This document shows, piece after piece, positions 1-11,225 of a stretch of DNA of 64,000 nucleotides. The position numbers and the translations under genes were made by a program. The notes beneath the pieces were generated by a model that did not search any database, was not told where the DNA came from, and saw nothing but the letters and a program-made list of their open reading frames with translations. The stretch lies in the NCBI GenBank assembly GCA_034440575.1, contig JAOTOL010001638.1, forward strand, positions 2,899,501 to 2,963,500, given 5' to 3'. Positions within the stretch are counted from its first letter, which is position 1. The number at the start of each line of letters is the position of its first letter. This stretch comes from Imbricaverruca yamaguchii. Its lineage: Eukaryota > Arthropoda > Thecostraca > Neoverrucidae.

Positions 1-105
1 AAGTGAAGAGATGAATGCTGGCATTGAAGATGGTCTGCCATTCAGACCGTCTTCAGATCATCTTCACTAATTCAGCCCACGACGTGATGTGTTCCCACCG
101 CAAAC

Positions 106-110
<5 letters not shown>

Positions 111-145
<35 letters not shown>
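111..145. repeat. (CT)n microsatellite
   Basis: Pure CT dinucleotide run of about 17 repeats. Confidence 0.97.
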
Positions 146-147
<2 letters not shown>

Positions 148-1029
148 AGGCACTGATCAAAGCGCTGAGAATAGCGTCTTTCTAGTCAAAGTAATTACAC
201 TGTATATTCCTCTGTCTGGTCCCAAGCACCACATCTGTCAAGTGCATTATCGGACTGCTATTTGATTTAACAAGTTGCTACGCACAGTGCTTAATTGCTA
301 CAATTTGTGAGAATCTCAGCAGACGGATACTGTATGAGCAAGTATGACTTCACTAATGCTTGAAACATAATCGATGGTATGCAGGAAGATCAAGAGCATG
401 CGATCGGTGCATACCTGTGAGGGATATTAGACTTCTTGAATGCCATAATATGATCCTGGGTGTCGGGACAAATATTCATTAAACTACCTTTTCCTCGTCA
501 ATCCAACTTGTGGCCACATGTGTTAAAGCTCGTATTTTAACTATAATAAAGCGCATCATCTCCCTCCCCTTATCACGCGTAGTAGTATAGTCAGAGAAGA
601 CGCTTTTCTTCCCAGTATCTTCGGTGAGCTGGCAAGCGACACATCAGCGTGGGCTGACGATTTTCTTCTCACGTTTGGATAACTGAATGTCCCTTTACAC
701 AATGTATGCAAACAGTCCAGATTGGCCTGTGCATGGCCAATACCGTGGATCCAGTGCTAATTATCGACACAACTTCTGGAGAATCTCCCGGATGTCCGAA
801 TTACCACAATCTAACAGTAATGTTTCACGCTGATATCAGGACTGATGAAGTCAAAATGTGCAAACATGGCCGACTGTGACACGTTGAGCTAACTGAAGTC
901 GTATGGCTTCTTATCCTTTCAGGTCTTATCGTAGACAAATCCCTGAATTATGCCCATCATGAACATTTAGTGCCGTTGCTAGTGAAAATTGTTGTTGCGG
1001 GAAATTTCACGCTGTCTTAGTTTCCAAAA
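146..1029. other. Unassigned AT-rich DNA
   Basis: No gene, RNA or repeat recognised between the microsatellite and the T3 relic. Confidence 0.6.
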
Positions 1030-1375
1030 ACGCGCCTTGGAGGGCCTTTGGAAATTATGCACACTGGAGATGGGGGGGGGGGGTGGATTGCGCCACCCCT
1101 AACATTTCGGCTCTTATGATAGCTTGAGTAACTAAAGTTTCAGGGTAGATGGGTATTGTGGCGAACTCCATTGTGTGCAAATTTCATGACCTTAGGTCTT
1201 GACATTTTCATATCTTCCAGGTTGAATGGGTCACATCTGTCATATTTGGTTCTTTTGCGTGGCTTAGACATAAAGACGTAAAGGATCAGTGCAACTATGA
1301 GCCACAGGTGCCCTTCTTGGATGCACTCTGGACACTCAACCAGTTGCCCATCAAATCCGTCGATCAACCCTCCCT
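1030..1375 (-). mobile_element. T3 element, decayed right part (minus strand)
   Basis: On the minus strand the order matches the T3 right half: AAGCCACGCAAAA, CTGGAAGATATG, AAATTTGCACACAATGGAGT, GGGGTGGCGCAATCCACCCC, then CCTCCAAGGCGCG. The TTAA is lost. A 75-codon frame over it (1140-1367) looks like a membrane-protein tail, but the whole stretch aligns to transposon sequence. Confidence 0.78.
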
Positions 1376-2659
1376 GGAATACTGAAAAGCAAGCCCTCTA
1401 TGCTTATAATGATTGTGTATGCTGTTTTTAAACATGTTCAGTGTGCTGCTACTGACAATGGTTTATGGCAGCTGGTTCCAGTATTCTATTACCCTGCTGG
1501 TGAAGAAAGACTGTCTTAACCTCGGGCTTGTCGAAATTGTCAAAATAGCGACTCGCATTTGAAAGACATAACCCCACTGAGAACGAAATCGCTATCCAGT
1601 AATGCCTTGATCTAACGATTTACGTCGTAATAGACTGCTATTTTAGCCTCCAGAGCGCTTGCGATACCTGTACTATAGGACGTTAAAGGTTATATCTCAG
1701 TGACCTCATTTGATGCTGACTTCATGTTTATAGCACCATTCAAATATATGCTATGTAAAGACATGGCCTTCGACTTGTCAAAAAATACTTAGTCACAAAG
1801 CTATGCACAAAAGCGTTTCCTATTTTAAACCCCGTAAAACCTTTGTGACTTACCCGAAGTTACTTTTACATTTCTATGTTTTACTTGCTCTTTTGTGTGC
1901 ACACATGTGCTTTATTTTCGACTGTACATTGTGCGGTGTGTTCATGAGAAATGCTTTCATGCACATCACACAGCCACATTGAGACGAGGCTGTGACCTGT
2001 GGCCAGGAATCTCGATTGACCAAGTCTCCATGTGCTTACTTAATGTGAGCTCATCAATTGTCAGACGGTATACCAAACTTCAAAGCGACATCATGAATCT
2101 TTAGTTGTTATTTTAGACGCCTATAGGAGGGGGTAGTTTGATTCACCCAGACACTTCGAGAGCAAAGAAGATGGAATCCTCCTCTCATTCGGTCCGAGAA
2201 TCATCCATTTTACCTGATGCATGACATCTCGTGACTAACCATACATTGTTTCCGGGTTGTGACAATTCTTATGTTCAGTAGGTGTACTCTTCAGTCCAGG
2301 GGTGCCCCTGCCCCCACCAATTCCCAGAGACATCAGCTGATCCTCCGGGAGCGAAGTCAGGTCGATGCTGCCAGGCCAGGGCGGTCCCCGGCCAGTAACG
2401 GGCCACCTCGCCACCCCGGTACGTGCCGCTGTGGTTAAAGCCGACTTGGTAGCTGGACCGGCCTGTGCTCACAGTATCGGTCGTGTCCGCCGGCCACGAT
2501 CGGCGGGTGCCTGGACGGTCCATTACGTCAGGCCAGCTGGTCTCCGGAGTCGGCGCGGCGGGCATCCGCAGCGGCGCTTCCAGCTGCCCGCCGGAGGCGC
2601 GCGAGCTAGTTCTGTCCCGACTTTGTGTCCGCTCCCGTGTTCGAGAGGTGGGACGGCAC
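1376..2659. other. Unassigned DNA
   Basis: Only short domain-free frames (69 codons at 1895-2104). From about 2270 the sequence becomes GC-rich and leads into the triplet block. Confidence 0.6.
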
Positions 2660-3112
2660 CGCCGGGGTTATCAAACCACCACGCCTCCTACGCCTCCGCC
2701 GCCCCCGTCGTTTCTGTCGCCTGAGCGGCGACCAACACCGGCTCTGCCGCCTTCTCTTCCTCCGCCGCCGCCGCTATTGTCGCCTCTGCCACCTGAATTG
2801 CGACCGACACCGCTTCTGCCGCCGTCTCCGCCGCCTTCGCCGACTCCGCCGACTTCGCCTCCACCGCCACCGCTACTGTCGCCTCTGCCGCCGTCTCTAC
2901 CGCCGCCTCTTGCGCCTGAATTGCGACCGACACGCTTCTGCCGCCGTCTCCGCCGCATTCGTCGACTCCGCCGACTTCGCCTCCACTACCACCACTATTG
3001 TCGCCTCTGCCGCTGCCTCTGTCGCTTGAATTGCGACCGACACCGACTCCGCCGCCTCCGCCGCCATCGCCGCCACCGCCGCCATCGCCGCCACCGCCGC
3101 TACCGTCGGCTG
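2660..3112. repeat. Triplet-rich CCG/CCT/TCG low-complexity block with ~110-bp internal repeats
   Basis: Strand-asymmetric sequence made almost only of CCG, CCT, TCG and CTG triplets. The phrase TGAATTGCGACCGACACCG recurs near 2792, 2916 and 3026, with a variant at 2721. Long frames stay open on both strands because the triplets avoid stops; none has a domain, so I do not call a gene. Confidence 0.85.
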
Positions 3113-3184
3113 ACATACGAAGTCTTCCCGGTAGTGACCTTTAGCGAGCACTGACGAGGCTGGCAACAGCATGAAACCGGCTAC

Positions 3185-3745
3185 TGATGGGGGAAGTCAC
3201 TTCTAGAAGCAGTCACAAATGGGAAGTAGTCACTGATGGGTGCAGTTCCAGACGGGGGAAGTCACTGATGGGGCAGTCACATACGGGGAAATTCACTGAT
3301 GGGGCAGTCACCGGTAAAAACAGTCACGAGATGGGGTATAGTAACTGAAGGGTTATGGTCACTGATAGGATGTCGTCACTGATGGTGTGTGGTCACTGAT
3401 TAGATGTAGTCACTCATGGGGTGTAGTCACTGATGGGGTGTAGTCACTGATGAGCTCAGTCACAGACGGGAGAAGTCACTGATGAGACAGTCATTGATGG
3501 GAAAGTAAATGATGGGATAGTCACTGATGAGGCACTCACTGATGACGGCGGTCACTGATGGGAACAATCACTGCTGGTGTAAATCGCTGATGGAGGCAGT
3601 CACTGGTAGGGGGGGGGGGGGGGGCAGCCGCTTACGATGTGACTATTACAAATGGGGATTCATTGGTGGGAACATTCACTTATCAGTCACTGATCAGGAC
3701 AGTCACTGATGGTGGAATTCATTGATGGGGGCAGCAACTGATGGA
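3185..3745 (+). repeat. Degenerate tandem repeat, core GTCACTGATGGGG
   Basis: About 25-30 loosely spaced copies of an ~18-21-bp unit of the form AGTCACTGATGGGGNNN, with a poly(G) run near 3607-3624. The unit length wanders, so it is not a clean satellite. Confidence 0.9.
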
Positions 3746-5009
3746 GCGGCGAGGAGTTCCTCGTCACGCTCCGTTACTGGATGCAATTAGTCCACTCCAT
3801 GCCAGACTTTTACTCGAATGCCTTTTCGGTTATCGAATGCGTCACGCGCATTTAACACTTGATCGCACTATACCAAATGGTCGGACTTGGCCTACTCTAC
3901 TTGTCATGCGTACGTGATTGGACATGAACTGGTGCAGAATAGCAGGAAGTCCGGGGTCTAACGCCGTAAATGATCTCCTTTTTTTCCCTCGACATTGTCT
4001 GTGCGCGGAAGGTGACTCGTGTGAATGTGATCGCGACCATTTTCTGATCTGATCAGAGTCCACACACCATTAAGCCGATGTTAAAAAGGTGGAGAGAGGG
4101 GGCATGACGTTCGAGGGAAAGAATTGAGCACCAGCCACCTACAGCGTGGGCGGCTGCTTGAAAACAAAAAACGCGAATCGTCGACAATGGATCCTGCAAT
4201 TATTACGACCCTGATACATCATTGTTCTATTCCGCAGAGTCTGTGCTGGTGGTCTGAAAGGTCGCGAAAGGGCCTAACCGGGTATACACAATTATTGGCA
4301 CACATTTTAGTCTGCTCACGATATTTTTGAAGACATTGGATGTCTATGAGTTGGAACTACTGCGAGGTTTTGTTTTCTTCAGCTTTCGACAACGTCGCCC
4401 CGTTACCGGATGACGCTTCTATTTTGCAACTTCTCGTTACCGATGAACTCTCGCACGAATGTCATGGCGTTGTGTTTGTTCGTCTCGGCATTGTGCCGCT
4501 GAACTGCATGGGTCATCGATGCTTCTTCGGCAGTGATGACTCATGTGGCCGGGGGTCTGGCGTACACGAGCTCGCCTGACCGGAGAAACTCGGTAGTGAT
4601 GGCCGTGGCTGTATGGAACAGAAATGGATTCATCTTCTAGCTACCGGAATCGAAGAGCACAGTTTTGCGACATTGCGGCAGTCGGATGGGAGATTATTCA
4701 ATTAGCGGGATGTTATATGTTCGATGTTTACTGAAACCGGTGTTCATAGCGGAACGTTTTCAGGATTACAGCTAAGGGGAAATATGTGGAATGATTGTGC
4801 CATCCAGTCATTCAGCATATAACTAGGTTTTAGTATTGTTCTTACCGAGAAATGTAAGATAATTAGAATCCGATGGCCTTTATGACGTTTATGGATTGCA
4901 AATACATTTGAAACAGTAAATTCCCAAGCATCACCGTACAGCCCTTCAGCAGGAAGAATGAGTGGATAACCTGTTAAGAGTACAGTGCTCTGGATGGAAC
5001 ATATGCCGG
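3746..5009. other. Unassigned DNA
   Basis: Short frames only, none with a domain. No repeats seen. Confidence 0.6.
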
Positions 5010-5300
5010 ACGGGGCTGTCTTCCGGCGTCGGTGCCGGATGTGGGTGGAGTGCTACCCGACTGTAGCACGCCGGCTGGTGATTCCCGGCTGGCAACGCCG
5101 GCAGTGGTGCTAATGACGCGGCATTGGCCGCGTCGGTGGCGTCATTCGGCGCGCCGACCCGACCGCCAAAGCCGGCAGCTGACAAATACTGACAGCTGAC
5201 GGCAACCGACCAATCGCCACCACTAGGCCAATCAGCGCTCCCCTCCGTCGCACGCACGCCTCATCGCCCGACGCGCCGGACGGCCGACACCCACCACGGG
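5010..5300. other. CpG-rich island, function unknown
   Basis: Visibly GC- and CpG-rich against AT-rich flanks. Frames on the minus strand stay open but show no domain. No promoter element recognised. Confidence 0.55.
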
Positions 5301-8167
5301 CACCGCCGCGTTTCCGCACGTGCTGATCCCACTGGTAGGAACATCGACACACCTCTCATAGTATTGCTTGTCCGGTGCAATTCACATAGAAATGCGACTT
5401 CAAGACCTTCAGAGAGCATATGATATACTTAACACTTGATTTGGCACATGACGTGTTAAAGATGTAATTATTTGTAATTATTTGTAATTGATCGAATTAT
5501 TCTGCAGGCGATATTTCGGCAAACCTTCAAATGAAGGCAAAGACGCATTGTCGTCATCGATGCGTTTAGTTTGCTTTTCATTCTTTCCCGTGTATCATGC
5601 TTCAAATCATCACCTAATAAAAACGTTTGATCAGCGATAATTGACAGTTTTCCACAGTACTTCATCGAGCGATGAAGTACGTTTGACGAACTTTTATCAT
5701 CGTCATGCAGACATAGCCTGATTCGACATGACCTCGTGAACAACATCAGCGTGCGCGAGCAGTAGGAAGCCACTTCAGATCATCCAGGCCCTCTGTATTC
5801 GTCCGCAGGCATTCCTACTCGACGCCGAGTAGGGTCAGACGTGAATCCTCACAGTATGTGAATTGCTCCAACATTAATCTTATATGTAACCCATCCGCTG
5901 ATGGAACTTGTGTCGACTGGGTATCTAATCACGCCTTGTCTATTGCTATTGTGCCAAATTCTTGGGATGGCAGCTCTTGAGATGGCAGCTCTTGAAATGG
6001 TACAAATATACATACGCTGATTATTGACTCTCTTCATCTGGTTCAATCCCGTTTAATTGTTCCACATTCTGTCATATTCAATATATATTTAATGTACCAT
6101 TTCAAGAGCTAACAAATGAAATCTTGCTGCACAGCCTAGCACGCGTAATACGTGTTGCCAGTACGCTTCTTGATGGTTCGTTCCTGTCCCTTGTGACCTA
6201 GTTTAGCCCTTCTAAACTGAGTCACATTTCTGACTGATATGTTTTTTTCAGGAGTAGTTTTGCCGTGCTATGGACTAACATGTTCCGTTTACGACAACCA
6301 GTTTCGATTCTGGACATTCCGCCGAGACTCGGCTGTTTCCCGCAAGGTTGCAAGGTTGAATAGATTTTACAGGGCTAGTATACGCCACAGGATATTGCCC
6401 TCAAGATAACTTTTCTCAGCTGACTTAGCAGGCATTTGAAGTGAATATGCATGGCTGAATATAGTATCTTCTCTCAGTTCCTGATAAATAAAACGGCTTC
6501 GAATTACGCACTTCGAAGTGAATATTGCCTTCAGTGCGATGAACGACGCAATCTAGTCGAAGTGGAACTGGTAAGATCAAATGGTGCCTTGGAAGAGCTA
6601 ATTTCGCCAAACTTAGGTTAACTGACCATCTTAAGCCGAGCGTAGTCTTGCATACGAGTCCAAGAAGACATATCAGCATCAGAACGAGATTGTCTATTGA
6701 ACGTGAGGGACCAGCTGCCACACCCGACCCCAGAGTAACTGCTACTGGTTCACTCCGATGATGAATACAAGCGAATGTCTGCCTACCTTTGCATCGGTAA
6801 GTTCTTAGCGTGAAGTCTTCGGGATTACAGCACGATCCCAGTACATGAATTTGCTACCTTTAGTAACACTTTACGCGGTCATTATGAATGTAGGGGAGAG
6901 GGTGATGCTCCTTTAGTCATTTATGTTGGTGTCATTATTCCTTTCATGCTACCTTCCTAAGAAAGAATAAGTTCCACGAGACCTCTGATTCGGGGGAAGG
7001 GGAGGTAGGTCTCATGTTGGGGCACAATCGGCTCTGTGGAGCCACTGACCTGAGCGAGCATTCAGGACAAACCAACTCAGTGAAGTTGCTCACCATATTG
7101 TGGGCAAAGCTGAAACAGAGCCAGCCGCTCGGGGCCACTGAGAGCGCCTCAGCCCACAAATGCTCGCCCAGCTGTGCGGTGATAATGACGTGTAAGTGGC
7201 GGGTCCGGTCGGTGGATGCACGTGCTGTCTACACCTGTGAGCATCACTTGTGAGAGACGAATGTCTCGTCTCGGCAGCTGGCATACGTGGCTCTACCCAG
7301 GCAACTCGCCACACTCACATCCACATCATCGGCTGTAATTGAATACAGAATGCCGAGTATGACTTAGTCCGAGTTCATCGAAATGTTCGCAAACTGTTGC
7401 GAATGGCGACTACGTGTTACTTGCTTGCAGGGGCAAGCAAGCAGTAATGTATGATGCTAGTATGATTCAATTGCATGAATAAAAGCATGATGATGATGAT
7501 GTGTAGTTGAAAATAGTGTAACAACTACAGCAAATAGCAGTGAAAGAAAAGCATTAGCTGCATCATGGTGTAGTGCAGGAATCGACCATGCAAGTGATGT
7601 TGCTAGTCATCCACATAAATGCATCAGTATCCGTAACTTCCGCACGCGGAAAGACAGCGAAGCATCTCATATTTTGTGTTGTTATAATGGATACTATTTG
7701 TACGTTAAGCAAGTCAAGTTGCTTGTCCGGTGAATGACTGGTGAACTACGAAAGAAGCACTGCACTGTTATTATTAAAACCAACAGATTGTGTCCATGTT
7801 CGTCCGATGGCTCATAACGAGCTGCATGTTTTCAGCTGATTCAGAAGCCGTTCCTTGATCGCGCAGCGCATCAGTACTATAGTTAACTGGGCGAACGTGA
7901 TTGTTTGCTTGTTTTGGAAAGTGATGTTTTTTTTAAAGAAATGAACGTATTCCAAAGGCAATATAAGATAAGCCGACCTCCCGTTGTACTTCGTTTACAT
8001 AACATTTCATTTTTCATCCTGCGTCCTTACAACGGATTGATACGAATTTCGTCAACTCATTATCTGATGACTTATATTCCTTTATAACTGCTTGCTTCTA
8101 TGACAGAATAGCCACCAATATTCCAATTTGTGTATCTGCCAACTGGACCCACACTCCGTTAGCTGTG
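5301..8167. other. Unassigned DNA with small repeats
   Basis: Contains the 18-bp inverted repeat at 5987-6110 and a short GATGAT run near 7488. Otherwise no supported feature; frames up to 101 codons lack domains. Confidence 0.6.
5987..6110. repeat. 18-bp perfect inverted repeat around ~88 bp
   Basis: AGCTCTTGAAATGGTACA (5987-6004) and its exact complement (6093-6110). The left arm also has a tandem neighbour CAGCTCTTGAGATGG just upstream. It could be a very small foldback element. Confidence 0.8.
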
Positions 8168-8171
8168 TTAA

Positions 8172-8248
8172 CCCGCGCACGTCCGGGGGCAGACATCTGC
8201 CCCCCTCCGGGCATGCGAAGTTGGCGCGGATCTCCGGACGTGCGAGTG
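8172..8248 (+). mobile_element. T2 miniature: 77-bp internally deleted derivative
   Basis: It has TTAA on the left (8168-8171) and TTAG on the right (8249-8252). The left tip CCCGCGCACGTCCGG, the GGGGGCAGACATCTGCCCCC palindrome and the right tip segment (GCATGCGAAGTTGGCGC, then CTCCGGACGTGCGAGTG) match both ends of the 44.8-kb T2 with the ~950-bp interior gone. Confidence 0.87.
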
Positions 8249-8297
8249 TTAGGATGCTTGGATATTCATAGCTAAGGTTTTAACAAAGAAAACAACA

Positions 8298-8405
8298 TTA
8301 ACATTTACTTACTCATTCGCCGGCGTGTTTTTCTTTACAGTTGCAATCTACTGTTTTGCTTGCGACGGTCTCTGCTCCAATTTGTTTCAGCCGTTCAGTT
8401 TTCGA
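8298..8405 (+). repeat. Dispersed ~107-bp repeat, copy A
   Basis: Matches 9558-9664 with shared blocks ATTTACTTACTCATTC, GCAGTTGCAA, CTACTGTTT and GCTTGCGACGGTCT. The flanks do not match. It starts 46 bp right of the T2 miniature. Element type unknown. Confidence 0.75.
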
Positions 8406-9006
8406 CCATGTAAGGCTGAAAGACCGTATCTGACGGAAGGAGGAGACTGGAAGTGCGCGTCACAGACCGAGGTGTGGTTGATGGGGTGCAGGTGGGTCTA
8501 ACCGGTTGTCCCTGCCGGTGGGTACCCGGCTGCAGCGGGGGGAAGAACGTTGCCAGATATCACAATATATTTCAGCCCTGAAGTAATTTATGTGTGCGAC
8601 TTAGTACTACTGCTTGTTCCCATCGGCCAAATTGTTATGTTTATTGACTTATGAATTCATACTGCCGCACTTACCTGATAAGTCCAGCCTAGTTTACTTT
8701 TGTAACAGACATTTCCGCTCCTTCCCCGCCGGGCGCGGCACCTACCGGCACCAAGTATAATACTCTTGCAGCGGCAACCCGACCCGCAATGTGCTGGAAA
8801 AGTGTTTTGCGTCGCTCGAAGGGGCCAAGTACTGTAAGAAGAGCGCTTCCGGATTTGGTAGCCTTTCACACTTGATATTACTTCGATATTTGGTAGCCTT
8901 TTCGGACAGCTGGAGACTGAGAACTGACCGGTTGCGGTCCCCTACTGGTCCGCAAGTATCATGCTATATTATCGAGTAACTTTGGTGTTTCTTTATCCAT
9001 GGTATG

Positions 9007-9175
9007 GGTGTCAGTAGTCTAGGGGTAAGTTACCCGTCTCACCATCGAAAGATTGTGGGTTCGAGTCTCCCTGGTCGCTACTGTTTGCCTTCGACCAATC
9101 GGCGTGAGAGATTGGCTACGCTACATGACTGAACGGTCGACGTGTCGTAAAGCCAACAACCACCAGCCACCTATG
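9007..9175 (+). mobile_element. SINE-1 copy 1 (tRNA-derived), full length
   Basis: A 169-bp element with an A-box-like TAGTCTAGGGG and a B-box GGGTTCGAGTC. The body has the family signature GACCAATCGGCGTGAGAGAT, and the element ends in AACAACCACC without a poly(A) tail. It is flanked by a perfect 9-bp duplication CATGGTATG (8998-9006 and 9176-9184). The anticodon-loop segment CTCACNA fits a tRNA-Val origin, but this is a guess. Confidence 0.9.
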
Positions 9176-9520
9176 CATGGTATGAATGCATGATTAATTG
9201 CCGTTCGTTATTGCTTGTATTTTGCAAACATGTATGCTTCGCCACCACGGCTTTTTGTATCCTTGGGTATTATTTCATCACTGCACTTATCCAAATGTCA
9301 TGCCAGTCAACTATCAGTTGAGCTGAACCAGCCGTCACGGCCGCTCATAGTCGCGGTCATGAGGCCGTTGCGGCACCGCGTGATGTTGGTTTATTGGGTG
9401 GTTCACGACGCACTTTGATGGTAGCAGTTCGATGCCGCTAAATGTGGCGGGAATAGCCAGCCGAGTTGCTCGCCGCGCTCAGAGGGCGGGCTGAGAAGTC
9501 AACACCGGGCGGCTCATAAC

Positions 9521-9557
9521 AATGCTGATAACCATTGCCCTCACGGGAATATACTAT
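9521..9557 (+). repeat. 37-bp dispersed inverted match, copy A
   Basis: 35 of 37 bases match the reverse complement of 56402-56438 (block CCATTGCCCTCACGGGAATA). Flanks on both sides differ. Confidence 0.85.
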
Positions 9558-9664
9558 TAGTATTTACTTACTCATTCCCTGGCGTCTTCTTCTTTGCAGT
9601 TGCAACCTACTGTTTGGCTTGCGACGGTCTTGATTACAGTTTGTCTTAGCCGTTCCGTTTTCGC
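9558..9664 (+). repeat. Dispersed ~107-bp repeat, copy B
   Basis: Same orientation as the copy at 8298-8405, with roughly one difference in six bases by eye. It directly follows the 37-bp sequence that recurs inverted at 56402. Confidence 0.75.
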
Positions 9665-9954
9665 ACTCGTCAAACAAATCACGATGTATTGGTGTTGATA
9701 TATGATATGCTCGACGAGTTATTGTATTTTTGGAATAATCGCTGTATTTTAGCGTGTAGCTGAAATGAAAATGTTATTATTTAACTAAAGATGTCTTGAA
9801 GCCGAAAGCTTTTCATTGTACTTTACGCCCTTTCGATCACACATTTGAACAATGCATTGATATGTTACCGACCAGTGTTGTAATGATTATAATCATATCC
9901 ATGCCAGATATTTTCAAACTCATGGATTCATTTATCTCATTTGAGAGGTATTGT

Positions 9955-10661
9955 GGGGACGAGTAGTATACTGGTAAGTTGCTCGTCTCACAATCGAAAG
10001 GTTGTGGGTTCGAGTCTCACCTGTCGCTACTCTTAGACATATGCCAGGTTGCTTATATCATTAACCATTTTTGTAGCCCTCTTTTGTACTCTCTCTAAAA
10101 GCCAACAATCTTTTTCATAGCTAGGAGACCAAACTTGGATGCAGTATTCCAAATGTGGCCTGACATATGCACAGTAAAGCTTCCTGATCACTTCTTCACT
10201 TCTGTATGATACATTCCTATTTATTGCCCCGAGCATTCTCAGTGCCTTCTTCCTGGCTTCCTTGGTCTGTTCTGATGCACCCAATTTTGTGTTTAGAATA
10301 ACACCTAAATCCTTCTCCTGTTGAGTCACTGATAGCACGTGGCCACCCATAAAGTATGGAGCCTTCATATGCTGCTACCTACATGCATGATTTTGCACTT
10401 ATCAAAATTAAATTTGATTTGCCATTATTCGGACCACTTCACAAGTTCGTCTAAGTCTTTTTAAAGCGAGATATGCTCATTTTGACTTGTTATTGCCCTA
10501 AAGGCCTTCAAATCATCCGCAAATTTCAAAACTTTACTGCTTAGGCCACTTTCAATGTTATTTACTTCTCTTCGCCCGTGACCAATCGGCGTGAGATATT
10601 AGCGACGCTGCATGACTCAACGGTCCATGTGTCGTAAAAGCCAATTACCAACCAACTAAGT
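9955..10661 (+). mobile_element. SINE-1 copy 2, split by a LINE fragment
   Basis: The tRNA-like head occupies 9955-10034 and the SINE body resumes at about 10565-10661; the 530 bp between them are LINE sequence. Outer flanks GGTATTGT (9947-9954) and GGTATGGT (10662-10669) form a likely 8-bp target-site duplication with one mismatch. At the inner junction the SINE motif TACTCTT is present on the left and a close copy (CTTCTCTT) on the right. Confidence 0.85.
10035..10564 (-). mobile_element. Internal fragment of a CR1/L2-like LINE reverse transcriptase, nested in SINE-1
   Basis: About 530 bp of LINE coding sequence on the minus strand. Near 10500-10530 the translation carries KFADDLK, the RT catalytic box, followed by decayed codons with in-frame stops. 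From 10368 a 111-codon frame stays open with EKDLGVILNTKLG (residues 18-30), KALRMLGAINR and CAYVRPHLEYCIQVWSP (residues 66-82), the usual post-catalytic region of CR1/L2-group LINEs. It stops at SNLAYV, before the normal C-terminus, and there is no 3' UTR or tail. Both ends are therefore missing. SINE-1 sequence joins both sides directly. Confidence 0.86.
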
Positions 10662-10779
10662 GGTATGGTTTTAGCTGTCTGACATGAACAGTAATTAATC
10701 GAAACGCATCTATTGAACAAATACATTGATTATCCATCAAACTCAACCATGATGTTGTTTTCCTGGGCCGCGACAACTA

Positions 10780-11225
10780 TGGCAGTCCTGAACCCCGGCA
10801 AAGATCACGACACACTCCCGAATCCTCGGCCGCTCTGTCGTCACACCAGCAGCAGCAGCCACAGCGATAACTGCCGATGGCCAATCCACCCCCTCCAGCT
10901 AGCGCCCGACGACACCGGCGACTTGCAGTGACACGCCACGCACGTTCCGGCGGCTCTTTGTCGGCGATGCCCTTGTCGGCCGCATTATGCGACCCATCAC
11001 GTGCTCCTCATATATGCAATGGGCGTCGGCGGCCGTGGAATTGGCGTCGGTGGCGGCGGTGGTGATGCTCGTGGCGCGGTAGGACCTCATTTGTCGCGTC
11101 GGTCACCTCTGGCGCTGGCGACTGTTGCCGACAGTGGCATGTCGTGCGCATGACCGGACTGCTGGCTCGGCGACGAGACCCCAGACAAATGGAGACAGTA
11201 GACGCTTGGGCGTCCACAGATTGAG
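10780..11225. other. CpG-rich island, function unknown
   Basis: CpG-dense stretch with GGCG/GGTGGCGG runs and several short frames on both strands. No similarity to the other islands is apparent by eye. Confidence 0.55.

Noticed and set aside
1140..1367. 75-codon minus-strand frame resembling the tail of a single-pass membrane protein after a CAG acceptor
   Set aside because: The whole stretch aligns, in order, to the right half of T3 elements at 59 and 61.8 kb, so it is a transposon relic. Kept as a finding only for possible exon capture.
2465..3154. 229-codon plus-strand frame rich in Pro/Arg and a 142-codon minus-strand frame over the same DNA
   Set aside because: Triplet-biased low-complexity DNA avoids stops on both strands. 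No domain and no splice or start context.
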